Both the position numbers and the translations under genes were made by a program. The notes beneath the pieces are model-generated. The model saw only the letters and a list, made by a program, of their open reading frames with translations, ran no database searches and was not told the origin of the DNA. This document shows positions 1 to 7,016 of a stretch of DNA of 20,092 bases, piece after piece; positions within the stretch are counted from its first letter, which is position 1, and every line of letters begins with the position of its first letter. The stretch lies in the NCBI GenBank assembly GCA_964649825.1, contig CAZYQW010000005.1:1-20092 (forward strand). Reading direction: 5' to 3'. The DNA is from CAZYQW01 sp964649825 (lineage in GTDB: Bacteria; Planctomycetota; B15-G4; JADJEK01).

Positions 1-7
1 AATCCAC

Positions 8-48
8 CAACAATCTGAATCACACCACTAGCAGCCCGTGGTGAAAGT
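8..48. repeat. Left half of a ~41-bp window-spanning inverted repeat
   Basis: Positions 8-28 lie outside the left hairpin element. Together with the arm at 29-48 they match, as reverse complement and with a single 1-nt gap, positions 19965-20006 at the other end of the window. The similarity stops outside position 8, where the sequence differs from the continuation past 20006. The shared flank shows that more than the hairpin arm is duplicated in inverted orientation. Confidence 0.8.
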
Positions 49-192
49 GCTTTCGAAGCGAGGCGAGGTCATCGCGACCGAGATCGAGGCGCAGGACCGC
101 AGGCGTACTGCCTGTACGTCGAGGATCCTGCAACGAAGAGATCGGTCGCAAGGGCCCGCCGCAGCCGGAATAACTTTCACCACGGGCGGCTA
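29..192. repeat. Hairpin-forming miniature element, left copy
   Basis: A 164-bp element bounded by 20-bp inverted arms: TAGCAGCCCGTGGTGAAAGT at 29-48 and its reverse complement, with one mismatch, at 173-192. Inside, GCGACCGA (74-81) pairs with TCGGTCGC (142-149), so a strand could fold into a long interrupted hairpin. A 32-nt segment at 90-121, absent from the right-hand copy, carries its own stem CGTAC (104-108) / GTACG (114-118) with a 5-nt loop. Taking GC[A/C]GCCC as the true end, the element is flanked by TA on both sides. That fits a TA target duplication of IS630/Tc1-mariner type, although TA could simply be part of the arm. It has no coding capacity, so a non-autonomous MITE-like or REP-like element is the most economical reading. 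Confidence 0.85.
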
Positions 193-196
193 GACT
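191..196 (+). promoter_or_regulatory. Candidate -10 box for the TPR gene
   Basis: TAGACT ends 6 nt before the ATG at 203, so transcription would begin at about the start codon and give a leaderless mRNA. This agrees with the absence of a Shine-Dalgarno. The first two bases are the last two of the repeat element. No convincing -35 is present, so this is weak. Confidence 0.25.
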
Positions 197-202
197 CTCG
201 GC

Positions 203-1069
203 ATGGGTCTCGAACCGCTGCCACGGACGCTTGCCCTCGCCGTTTCCTTGCTCGCGAACGTCGCGAGCGGCCACGACGGATCGCACGAGCGGTTGGCTCG
301 CCTGGACCAGCTCGTCGGTGCGAACCCGGACGACGCGTGGCTCCGTCTCCAGCGGGCGATCGTGCGGCGCGAGCACGGCGACTACGGCGATGCGCTCGCG
401 GACCTCGAACGCGCGCGTTCCGTCGCGCCCGACCTGGCCGACGTCGACGCGGAGCTCGCGCGGCTCCACTTCAGCGTCCACCGCTACTCCGGGGCGGCGG
501 CCGCCGCGGATCGGCTCGTCGAAGCGCGTCCCGGCGACTCCGTCGCGTACGCGCTCCGGGCGCAGATCCGGGCCGCGGTCGGGGACCACGCGGCGGCGAT
601 CGACGACCTCGACCGCGCGATCGAGCTCGCCCCGGCGCCGGCGCCCGACTGGTACGTCGAGCGCGCCCGGCTCGTCGCCGGCCGGGGTCGAGAGGTCGAC
701 GGCGTCGCCGCGGTGCGAGGACTCGACGCCGGGCTCGCGAAGATCGGACCCGCCGCGCCGCTCGTCCTCGAGGCGGTCGAGCTGGAGGCCCGCTACGACG
801 TCGATCGCGCGATCCACCGGCTCGACCGGTGGGCGGCCGGCTCGACGCGCCGGGAGGCGTGGATGTCGCTACGCGGCGACCTCCTGCTCGCGGCGGGCCG
901 CCGGCCAGCCGCGCGCGACGCGTACGAAGCCGCGCGCGGCGCGATCAGGGCGCTCAAGCCGAAGCACCGAGCGACCGCCGCGACACGACGGCTGCTGGAG
1001 CACGTTCAAGAACGTCTCGATGGGCTCGATGGGCTCGATGCAGCCCAGGAGAAGACCGATGGCGAGTGA
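203..1069 (+). CDS. Exported tetratricopeptide-repeat protein
   Basis: A 288-aa protein with a probable Sec signal peptide at residues 1-23 (a hydrophobic run ending near ASG). It is followed by about three TPR-like helical pairs at residues 44-77, 78-111 and 112-145, each with the A/G/A/P spacing of TPRs (for example RREHGDYGDALADLERA). The rest is helical and charged, probably further degenerate repeats, ending in a short acidic tail where a 9-nt unit is repeated (LDGLDGLDA). TPRs mediate protein-protein contacts; no enzymatic motif is seen. The ATG at 203 gives the signal peptide but has no Shine-Dalgarno. The gene overlaps the next one by 11 nt, so the two are very likely co-transcribed and perhaps translationally coupled. 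A partner or scaffold role for the downstream phosphoesterase is inference only. Confidence 0.85.
   Translation: MGLEPLPRTLALAVSLLANVASGHDGSHERLARLDQLVGANPDDAWLRLQRAIVRREHGDYGDALADLERARSVAPDLADVDAELARLHFSVHRYSGAAAAADRLVEARPGDSVAYALRAQIRAAVGDHAAAIDDLDRAIELAPAPAPDWYVERARLVAGRGREVDGVAAVRGLDAGLAKIGPAAPLVLEAVELEARYDVDRAIHRLDRWAAGSTRREAWMSLRGDLLLAAGRRPAARDAYEAARGAIRALKPKHRATAATRRLLEHVQERLDGLDGLDAAQEKTDGE
1047..1051 (+). promoter_or_regulatory. Shine-Dalgarno deciding the metallophosphoesterase start
   Basis: AGGAG lies 7 nt before the ATG at 1059 and inside the 3' end of the TPR gene. It selects this start over the long open frame upstream, and the resulting protein begins with a good signal peptide. 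Confidence 0.75.
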
Positions 1070-3275
1070 GAACGCGAACGCATTCCTTCGATCGAGGCGG
1101 ACCGCGCTCGGAGTCCTTGCCGTCCTCGTGCTCGCGTCGATCGCGCGCCCCGACGACGTCCTCGTCGCGCCCGGATCGGACTGGCGCTACCTCGACGACG
1201 GCTCGAACCAGGGGACCGCGTGGATCGGCAACGGTTTCGATGACTCGTCCTGGGCGAGCGGACCCGCCCAGCTCGGCTACGGCGACGGCGACGAGGCGAC
1301 CGTCGTGAGCTTCGGACCGAGCGCGTCGAGCAAGTACGTCACGACGTACTTCCGCCACCGATTCACGGTCTCGAACGCGTCGCGGTACCTGCTGCTCCAG
1401 CTCGACCTCGTTCGCGACGACGCAGCGATCGTCCATCTGAACGGCGTCGAGATCGTGCGGGCGAATCTCCCGCTCGCGGGCGTCACGTTCGCGACCGAGG
1501 CGTTGACCGCCATCGGCGGATCGGCCGAATCGATCCTCTACCCCTACTTCGTCCCGGCGACCCTCCTCCTCGCGGGCACGAACGCGAACGTGCTCGCGGT
1601 CGAGATCCACCAGGCCGAACCGACGAGCTCGGACATCAGCTTCGACCTGCGGCTGACCGGACAGACGACGCTTCGCACGATCCGCGGGCCGTACCTGCAA
1701 AACGGCACGTCGGACGGCGTGTCCGTGCACTGGCGAACCAACGCGCCGGTCGATGGCCGCGTCTGGTACGGATCGGCGCCCGGGAGCCTGGACCAGGTCG
1801 TCGACGTTCCGAGCTCGGCCTACGACCACGAGGTCCGCATCACCGGCCTGGCGCCCGATACCCGCTACTACTACGCGGTCGGAACGACCTCGGGGACGAA
1901 GCTCGCGGGCGACGACCCCACGTACCGCTTCCGCACCGCGCCGCCGATCGGGACGAAGAAGCCGATGCGCGCGTGGATCATCGGCGACTCGGGCACCGCC
2001 GACGGCGGCGCGCTCGCCGTGCGGAACGCGTACCTCGCGTACCCTGGCGCGGACGAGACCGACGTCTGGCTCATGCTCGGCGACAACGCGTACGTCATCG
2101 GCACCGACGCCGAGTACCAGGCCGCCGTGTTCGGGATGTACGAGCCGCTGCTCCGGCACACGACCCTCTGGTCGACCCGCGGAAACCACGAGACGTCGGC
2201 CCCCGTCTACTACTCGCTCTTCGGGATGCCGACCGTCGGCGAAGGCGGCGGCGTGGCGTCGGGATCGGAGGCGTACTACTCGTTCGACCGCGGCAACGTC
2301 CACTTCATCTGCCTCGACTCGCAGGGCTCCGACGTCGCGCAGACGGGCGCGATGTACAACTGGCTGCGCGCCGACCTGCTCTCGAACGGTCAGGACTGGA
2401 CGATCGCGTTCTGGCACCACCCGCCGTACACGAAGGGGTCGCACGACTCCGACACCGAGACGCGGCTCATCCAGATGCGGTCGAACTTCCTCGAGCTCCT
2501 CGAGGATCACGCCGTAGACCTCGTCTTCTGCGGCCACAGCCACGCGTACGAGCGCTCCTTCCTCATCGACGGCCACTACGGGCTCTCGACGACGTTCGAC
2601 CCCGCCTCGCACTTGAAGGACTCCGGCGACGGCGCGGTCGGTTCGGGCGGGCCGTACGTCAAGGCAGCCGCGCCCCACGCCGGCACCGTCTACACGGTCG
2701 CCGGGAGCTCCGGCAAGGTCAGCGGCGGCACGCTCGATCACCCGGTGATGGTGACGTCGTTGAACCAGCTCGGTTCCGTCGTGCTCGACGTCGACGGCGA
2801 CCGGATCGACGTGCGGTTCCTCCGGACCAACGGCACGATCGGCGACTCGTTCACGCTGATCTCGCACGCGATCGAAGGGTTGACCGCCGACGTCACGACG
2901 ATGTCCGTGACGCAGGGCGGTGCGCAGAAGTTCACGCTCGACGCGGGCCCGGCGCACGCGGGCGAGACGTACGCGGTCCTCGGTTCGATCACCGGCACCG
3001 CGCCCGGCGTCGCGTTCCCGTCGGGAGTGACGCTGCCGCTGACGCTCGACTTCTACACGAGCGTCACGTTCCTGTACGCGAACTCGCCCGTCTTCCCCGG
3101 CTCGTTCTCCACGCTCGACGCGCAGGGCAGGGCGACCGCCGCCGTCAACCTCCCGAGCTCAATCATCCACCCGAGCGCGGTCGGGCTCACGATCTTCCAC
3201 GCGTTCGTCACGGTCGACGCAGCCGGCGTGCACCGTTTCGCGAGCAACGCGTTCCCGCTCACGTTCCTGCCCTGA
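1059..3275 (+). CDS. Secreted purple-acid-phosphatase-like metallophosphoesterase
   Basis: A 738-aa exported protein. Residues 1-31 are a signal peptide with an arginine-rich n-region. Residues ~32-190 form a beta domain (DDSSWASGPAQLGYGDGDE, LHLNG-type strands) like the galactose-binding-like modules of planctomycete exoenzymes. Residues ~206-300 resemble the FnIII-like N-domain of purple acid phosphatases (RGPYLQNGT, GLAPDTRYYYAVG). The calcineurin-like catalytic domain shows all expected metal-ligand blocks: GDSG 309-312, GDNAY 341-345, GNHE 375-378, HH 453-454 and GHSHAYER from 492. Residues ~608-738 are the C-terminal module shared with other exported proteins here, ending SNAFPLTFLP. 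Family members hydrolyse phosphomonoesters or diesters; the substrate is unknown. The gene lies 11 nt into the TPR gene and upstream of the sulfotransferase. Confidence 0.92.
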   Translation: MASENANAFLRSRRTALGVLAVLVLASIARPDDVLVAPGSDWRYLDDGSNQGTAWIGNGFDDSSWASGPAQLGYGDGDEATVVSFGPSASSKYVTTYFRHRFTVSNASRYLLLQLDLVRDDAAIVHLNGVEIVRANLPLAGVTFATEALTAIGGSAESILYPYFVPATLLLAGTNANVLAVEIHQAEPTSSDISFDLRLTGQTTLRTIRGPYLQNGTSDGVSVHWRTNAPVDGRVWYGSAPGSLDQVVDVPSSAYDHEVRITGLAPDTRYYYAVGTTSGTKLAGDDPTYRFRTAPPIGTKKPMRAWIIGDSGTADGGALAVRNAYLAYPGADETDVWLMLGDNAYVIGTDAEYQAAVFGMYEPLLRHTTLWSTRGNHETSAPVYYSLFGMPTVGEGGGVASGSEAYYSFDRGNVHFICLDSQGSDVAQTGAMYNWLRADLLSNGQDWTIAFWHHPPYTKGSHDSDTETRLIQMRSNFLELLEDHAVDLVFCGHSHAYERSFLIDGHYGLSTTFDPASHLKDSGDGAVGSGGPYVKAAAPHAGTVYTVAGSSGKVSGGTLDHPVMVTSLNQLGSVVLDVDGDRIDVRFLRTNGTIGDSFTLISHAIEGLTADVTTMSVTQGGAQKFTLDAGPAHAGETYAVLGSITGTAPGVAFPSGVTLPLTLDFYTSVTFLYANSPVFPGSFSTLDAQGRATAAVNLPSSIIHPSAVGLTIFHAFVTVDAAGVHRFASNAFPLTFLP

Positions 3276-3330
3276 CGACGTCGGCGCGCCGCGAGCCGAG
3301 AAACCGGAAGAACCGCGAGCGCGGCGCTCC

Positions 3331-3336
3331 TATTAT
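3331..3336 (+). promoter_or_regulatory. Candidate -10 box for the sulfotransferase gene
   Basis: TATTAT is a conspicuous A/T island in GC-rich DNA and overlaps the TTG candidate start at 3336. If it is used, transcription would begin near the in-frame GTG at 3345 and give a leaderless message. No clear -35 is present at the usual spacing. Confidence 0.3.
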
Positions 3337-4241
3337 TGACGACCGTGCTGAAGAACGCCCTTCAACGAGCCGAACGCCGGATCCCGCCGCGGTGGCGGGT
3401 CCTCCCGGACTTCCTGATCATCGGAGCCCAGAAGGCGGGCACGACGTCGCTGTACGAGTACGTCTGCCGTCACCCCCAGGTCGCTCCGGCCACGACCAAA
3501 GAGGTTCACTTCTTCGATCACAAGTTCGAGAAAGGGATCGACTGGTACCGCTCGCACTTCCAGTCGTCCCTGCGACGGACCTATGGGCGCTGGGTGCGGC
3601 GGCGCAAGTTCGTCACGGGCGAGGCGACCCCCGCGTACCTCTTCGTGCCCGACGGGCCCGATCGCGTCGCCGAGATCGTTCCTCGCGCGAGATTGATCGC
3701 GCTCCTCCGCGACCCCGTCGCGCGCGCGTACTCCCATTACCAGGACAACCTCCGCAACGGGCGCGAGCCGCGATCGTTCGAGGCGGCGATCGACGAGGAA
3801 GCGACGCGGATCCGCCGCGGCGACGACGAGGTGCCCGGGCGAGGCGCGGCCCGCTGGCGTCACCTGCGGCAGGCCTACTTGGCGCGGGGACTCTACGCCG
3901 GCCAGATCGAGCGGTGGCGGCGGCGGTTTCCACGCGAGCAGCTTCTCCTGCTGGACAGCGCGGAGTTCTCCCGGCGAAAGCCCGAGACGCTCGACCGGGT
4001 GGCGGAGCACGTCGGACTGGCGCCGTTCGATTGGTCGACGTCGTCGCGCGTCCAGAAGGTGTTCAACCGCTTCCCGTACGCGCCGATCGACGCCGCCGTC
4101 GACCGGCGCCTGCGGGAGTTCTTCCGGCCGTACAACGAGCGCCTCTACGAGCTCGTCGGATGCGACTTCGGCTGGGAACGGACGCTCGAGGCGTCGCAGC
4201 CGGCGACGCCGGCGAACGGCTCGACGACTATGGGATCTTGA
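3336..4241 (+). CDS. PAPS-dependent sulfotransferase
   Basis: About 301 aa, a single Sulfotransfer-type domain that moves sulfate from PAPS to an acceptor. The 5'-phosphosulfate loop is GAQKAGTTSLY at residues 30-40 with catalytic-type K33. The 3'-phosphate site is RDPVARAYSHY, with R125 and S133 in the expected places, as in the heparan-sulfate N/O-sulfotransferase-like branch. The C-terminus (FFRPYNERLYELVGCDFGWE) is also typical. There is no signal peptide, so the enzyme is cytoplasmic or peripheral. The start is uncertain: TTG at 3336 or GTG at 3345, neither with a clear Shine-Dalgarno. The gene follows the phosphoesterase by 60 nt. Its last 14 nt overlap the convergent gene at 4228-5214. 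The acceptor, possibly an exported polysaccharide or glycolipid, cannot be read from the sequence. Confidence 0.9.
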   Translation: MTTVLKNALQRAERRIPPRWRVLPDFLIIGAQKAGTTSLYEYVCRHPQVAPATTKEVHFFDHKFEKGIDWYRSHFQSSLRRTYGRWVRRRKFVTGEATPAYLFVPDGPDRVAEIVPRARLIALLRDPVARAYSHYQDNLRNGREPRSFEAAIDEEATRIRRGDDEVPGRGAARWRHLRQAYLARGLYAGQIERWRRRFPREQLLLLDSAEFSRRKPETLDRVAEHVGLAPFDWSTSSRVQKVFNRFPYAPIDAAVDRRLREFFRPYNERLYELVGCDFGWERTLEASQPATPANGSTTMGS

Positions 4242-5214
4242 ACTCGAGGCCGTTCGTCGTCGTGAACCCGGACGCCGCCGCCGCGTCGCCGACCGCGGCC
4301 TGCATCGTGAACGAGCTCCCGGTCAGGTCGACGATCGGGAGCGTCGCGTTGATCACGAGCACGCCGGCCCCCGGCCCCGAGCCTCCGAGCGGGAACGCGA
4401 ACGGGACCACGAGAAGCGGCGCGACCAGGATCGAGCAACCGGAGGATCCGATCGGCACCTGCGCCGTCGAGAGGCCGATGAAGAACACCGCCGTCGATCC
4501 GCCGAGGCCCTTCGCGATCTCGATCGTCACGGGCCCGGTGGCCAGATCGCACGCCGTCGCCCGCAGCTCCGGCTCGAATCCGCCGCTCCCGGCGCATCCC
4601 GCCCCGTAGACGACAGCGCACCCGTCGGACACGTCGAAGTCGTCGAACGCCCACGCGAACCCGGTCGCGCCGCTCGGGCCGAGACCATCCAGCGTCGCGG
4701 AGACGATGCCGACGAACTGGCCCGGGAAGCTCAGGGTCTCGAAGTCGTTCGCGCCGCCGGCCATGCCGTCGTTGATCCCGTCGAGCGGGAAGGTCAACGT
4801 CTTCGTGCTGTTGTCCGAGTACCGGCCGACGATCTGGATCGCGGTGGCGTTGGGATAGGAAGGCAGGTTGACCCAAACCTCCGCCGCGTCGACCGCATTG
4901 AAGCTGAACGGCTGACCGTCGGTGCGCCCCACGGTCAGTGCCGATCCAAAGGAGCCGCCGTCGTTCGCCAGGAAGCAGGGCGATCCGTTCCACGCGGTGC
5001 CGCCCGACACGGAGAAGATGGTCATCGTGTGGAAGTGGACCCCGGCGAACGAGAACCCCTTCGTCACCAGCGGCCCGGAGGTCGTGTCCCAGGTCTGGTT
5101 GTTCGGGTACGTGAGGTCGTCGAAGTCGATGACCTGGTCGGCGCCGCGCAGGGTGCCGCCCGCGGCCACGAGGAGAACGAGGAGAAGGAGGAGGGGTCGG
5201 GCGTCGATCGTCAT
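4228..5214 (-). CDS. Secreted protein with shared C-terminal module, function unknown
   Basis: A 328-aa protein with a very hydrophobic signal peptide at residues 1-24 (a run of leucines). Residues ~25-215 form a beta-rich domain opening with VIDFDDLT and containing GPLVTKGFSFAGVHFHTM and GFAWAFDDFDV, reminiscent of exported lectin-like or PEP-CTERM-associated beta domains. From about residue 217 comes the C-terminal module: YGAGCAGSGG, several hydrophobic strands, then FTTTNGLEFKIP at the very end. No catalytic motif is seen. The ATG at 5214 is preceded by AAAGG at a usable distance. The gene runs convergently into the sulfotransferase, with a 14-nt 3' overlap. It lies downstream of the small lipoprotein gene but is separated from it by a strong hairpin, so it probably has its own promoter. 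Confidence 0.8.
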   Translation of the reverse strand: MTIDARPLLLLLVLLVAAGGTLRGADQVIDFDDLTYPNNQTWDTTSGPLVTKGFSFAGVHFHTMTIFSVSGGTAWNGSPCFLANDGGSFGSALTVGRTDGQPFSFNAVDAAEVWVNLPSYPNATAIQIVGRYSDNSTKTLTFPLDGINDGMAGGANDFETLSFPGQFVGIVSATLDGLGPSGATGFAWAFDDFDVSDGCAVVYGAGCAGSGGFEPELRATACDLATGPVTIEIAKGLGGSTAVFFIGLSTAQVPIGSSGCSILVAPLLVVPFAFPLGGSGPGAGVLVINATLPIVDLTGSSFTMQAAVGDAAAASGFTTTNGLEFKIP

Positions 5215-5253
5215 GCTCGTTGACCTTTCACTGCCGTGATGAAAGAGGATCGC

Positions 5254-5284
5254 CCCGGCGTCGATTCGTCGATTCGACGCCGGG
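5254..5284 (-). terminator. Strong intergenic hairpin (terminator candidate)
   Basis: CCCGGCGTCGA (5254-5264) and TCGACGCCGGG (5274-5284) form a perfect 11-bp stem around a 9-nt loop. The hairpin begins 6 nt past the stop of the minus-strand gene at 5290-5607. The minus-strand sequence after it (ATCCTCTTTC) is only mildly T-rich, so it may be a terminator or a 3'-end stabilising structure, or an operator for the gene that starts at 5214. Confidence 0.6.
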
Positions 5285-5289
5285 CCCGG

Positions 5290-5607
5290 TCACCGTGCCT
5301 CCTCGAGGAGGCGGCTCAGGACATGCTTCAGTTCGAGCTGCTTCGCCTTCAGCCGGCGCCGGAGCTCGAGCTCGTCGTCGCCCGTCGCGCCCTCGAGCCT
5401 CGCCTCGAGCGCGGCGATCTCGCCCTCGAGCTCGTCGAGCGCGAGCGGATCGGCCGGAGCTCGATCCGCCGTCCCCGACGATGAGGGGCCCGCGGCCCCG
5501 GGGCCGCTCGTCCCGTCCTCGACGACCGTCGGAGCACGGGCGTCGCGCTCCGAGCACGCCGACCCGGCGAGCAACAGGACGACGCACGAGGCGAATCGTT
5601 GGCTCAT
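5290..5607 (-). CDS. Small putative lipoprotein with coiled coil
   Basis: A 105-aa protein. Residues 1-18 are a short signal peptide ending LLLAGSAC. The cysteine at 18 could be lipidated, though the G-S-A before it is not an ideal lipobox. Residues ~20-52 are a low-complexity Ser/Gly/Ala/Pro linker. Residues ~53-105 are strongly helical and charged with heptad-like leucines (LDELEGEIAALEARLEG, then LRRRLKAKQLELKHVLSRLL), so a coiled-coil oligomerisation segment is likely. The ATG at 5607 has GGGAG 5 nt upstream, which supports it over the competing antisense and longer frames here. Function unknown. An envelope-anchored spacer or oligomeric lipoprotein, similar in layout to Lpp-type proteins, is only an analogy. 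Confidence 0.65.
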   Translation of the reverse strand: MSQRFASCVVLLLAGSACSERDARAPTVVEDGTSGPGAAGPSSSGTADRAPADPLALDELEGEIAALEARLEGATGDDELELRRRLKAKQLELKHVLSRLLEEAR

Positions 5608-5726
5608 GAGGGCTCCCAGTGGCAGGCATGATACTCCGGTCCGATCGCGATCCGCCGGAGGCGATGCACGATTTGGTAGAACGCCGATCGGTCGTTCGCG
5701 GTCATCCGACGGTCCCGAGAAACGCG

Positions 5727-5731
5727 AGGAG
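5727..5731 (+). promoter_or_regulatory. Shine-Dalgarno deciding the isomerase-like start
   Basis: AGGAG lies 4 nt before the ATG at 5736. It favours that start over the frame continuing upstream to 5619, whose extra residues look non-coding. Confidence 0.65.
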
Positions 5732-5735
5732 AGCC

Positions 5736-6977
5736 ATGTCCCCCACTCCGTTCGAGCCCCGTTTCATGCGGATCGGCGTCTTGACGGCCGCCCTGCAGGA
5801 GTTGACTCCGCGCGAGCTGCGGGACGAGGATCCCGACCGCGCCATCGAGGACTGGCTCGGCTTCGCGGCCGAGCTCGGGGCGGATGAGATCCAGCTTTCC
5901 GCCGCGCTCCACCCGACCGCGGCCGACGTCCCGCCCGAGGCGATGCTCGACCCGGTCGCCAACACGCTCGACCTGCGCGAGCCGTTCGACGACGCGCGTG
6001 CGAGGCGGGTCCAGCGCGCCGCCGCCGCGGCTGGCGTCACGATCGCCGACGTCGCGTACTTCGACAACATGCTCCACGCCGATCCCTCGGTCCGCCGGAA
6101 GAAGCGCGACTTCATGCTGCGGGTGTTCGACGCGGCCGAGCGGCTCGGCGCCGCCGCCGTCTGCGGCTTCGTCGGGAAGAACCAGTCACGAACGGTCCAC
6201 CAGAACCTGGTCGACTTCGAGGAGACGTTCATCCCGCTCCTGAAGGAGGCGAAGGCGCGCGGCCTCTCGTACCGCGTCGAGCAATGCCCGATGCCGGGGT
6301 GGACGACCGATGACTCGTTCCACAACAACATCGCGTACACCCCGGGCGCGTGGATCGCGCTGTACCGCATCTGCGAGCGCCACGGCGTCGGCGACCAGTT
6401 CCGCGTCCACTACGACCCGTCCCACGCGATCCTGATGGGCCAGGACACGCGCTCGATCTTCCAGTACCTGAAGGACGAGGGCCACCCGTTCCTCATCGGC
6501 GGCTTCCACGTGAAGGGGCAGGTGATCGACGCGAAGGGCGTCGCGGCGTGGGGCTACGGCGGACAGACGATCGGCCGCGGCGACTGGCGCGGCGACGCCC
6601 CGTCCGACGTCCCCGCCGAACAGTCGAACGCGTGGAAGAAGCAGGTCGTGCTCTGCGAGCACGAGCTCCCGGGCACGGCGCGCCACGATCCGCTCGCGTA
6701 CCTGCAGAACCGCACCGTCGACTGGCTCGATCACCAGCTCGCCGCGCGGGAGCTGCTCGAGCTCGACGTCTCCGCGACCGCCCTCATCGTGGAGCACGAG
6801 TATCCGCCGGCGCGGATCCAGGACCGCGAGCGGCTGCTGCCGATCCTCAAGGGATCGATCGCGTTCACTCGCAAGATCGACGAGGCGGCGGCGTGCATGT
6901 ACGCGCTGCAGAACGAGGTGCTCCCCGCGCAAGGGATCCCCGTGCAGGGGAGGGGCCGCGAGGCGTACCGGAGCTGA
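5736..6977 (+). CDS. Sugar phosphate isomerase/epimerase-like TIM barrel
   Basis: A 413-aa protein of the xylose-isomerase-like / AP-endonuclease-2-type TIM-barrel superfamily. Metal ligands expected at strand ends are present in order: E182 (YRVEQCP), D227 (HYDPSH), H258 (GGFHVKG) and E353 or E355 (VEHEYP). The family catalyses isomerisation, epimerisation or C-C chemistry on sugars and inositol derivatives using divalent metal. At 413 aa it is longer than the usual ~280-320 aa; the extra length lies around residues 265-345 (WGYGGQTIGRGDWRGD) and the C-terminal helix. There is no signal peptide. A second in-frame ATG at 5766 (MRIGVLTAAL) is a possible alternative start. The gene is a monocistron between minus-strand genes and converges on the lipoprotein gene at 7017. 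The substrate is not predictable from the neighbours. Confidence 0.85.
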   Translation: MSPTPFEPRFMRIGVLTAALQELTPRELRDEDPDRAIEDWLGFAAELGADEIQLSAALHPTAADVPPEAMLDPVANTLDLREPFDDARARRVQRAAAAAGVTIADVAYFDNMLHADPSVRRKKRDFMLRVFDAAERLGAAAVCGFVGKNQSRTVHQNLVDFEETFIPLLKEAKARGLSYRVEQCPMPGWTTDDSFHNNIAYTPGAWIALYRICERHGVGDQFRVHYDPSHAILMGQDTRSIFQYLKDEGHPFLIGGFHVKGQVIDAKGVAAWGYGGQTIGRGDWRGDAPSDVPAEQSNAWKKQVVLCEHELPGTARHDPLAYLQNRTVDWLDHQLAARELLELDVSATALIVEHEYPPARIQDRERLLPILKGSIAFTRKIDEAAACMYALQNEVLPAQGIPVQGRGREAYRS

Positions 6978-7016
6978 CGGCGCACTCGCGTCCTCTGGAT
7001 CGGCGCGCGCGGCAGC

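Noticed and set aside
29..192. Integron attC site or CRISPR repeat
   Set aside because: The arms lack the RYYYAAC/GTTRRRY core sites of attC, no integrase or cassette array is present, and two copies 20 kb apart with no spacers are not a CRISPR array.
954..2957. A 667-codon open frame on the minus strand
   Set aside because: It is antisense to the TPR and phosphoesterase genes, is Arg/Val/Asp/Glu-rich without domains, and is explained by high GC at third positions suppressing stop codons.
5228..5629. A 133-codon minus-strand frame overlapping the small lipoprotein
   Set aside because: It is nearly all Arg/Gly/Pro/Ala. The overlapping 105-codon frame has a signal peptide, a coiled-coil pattern and a good Shine-Dalgarno.
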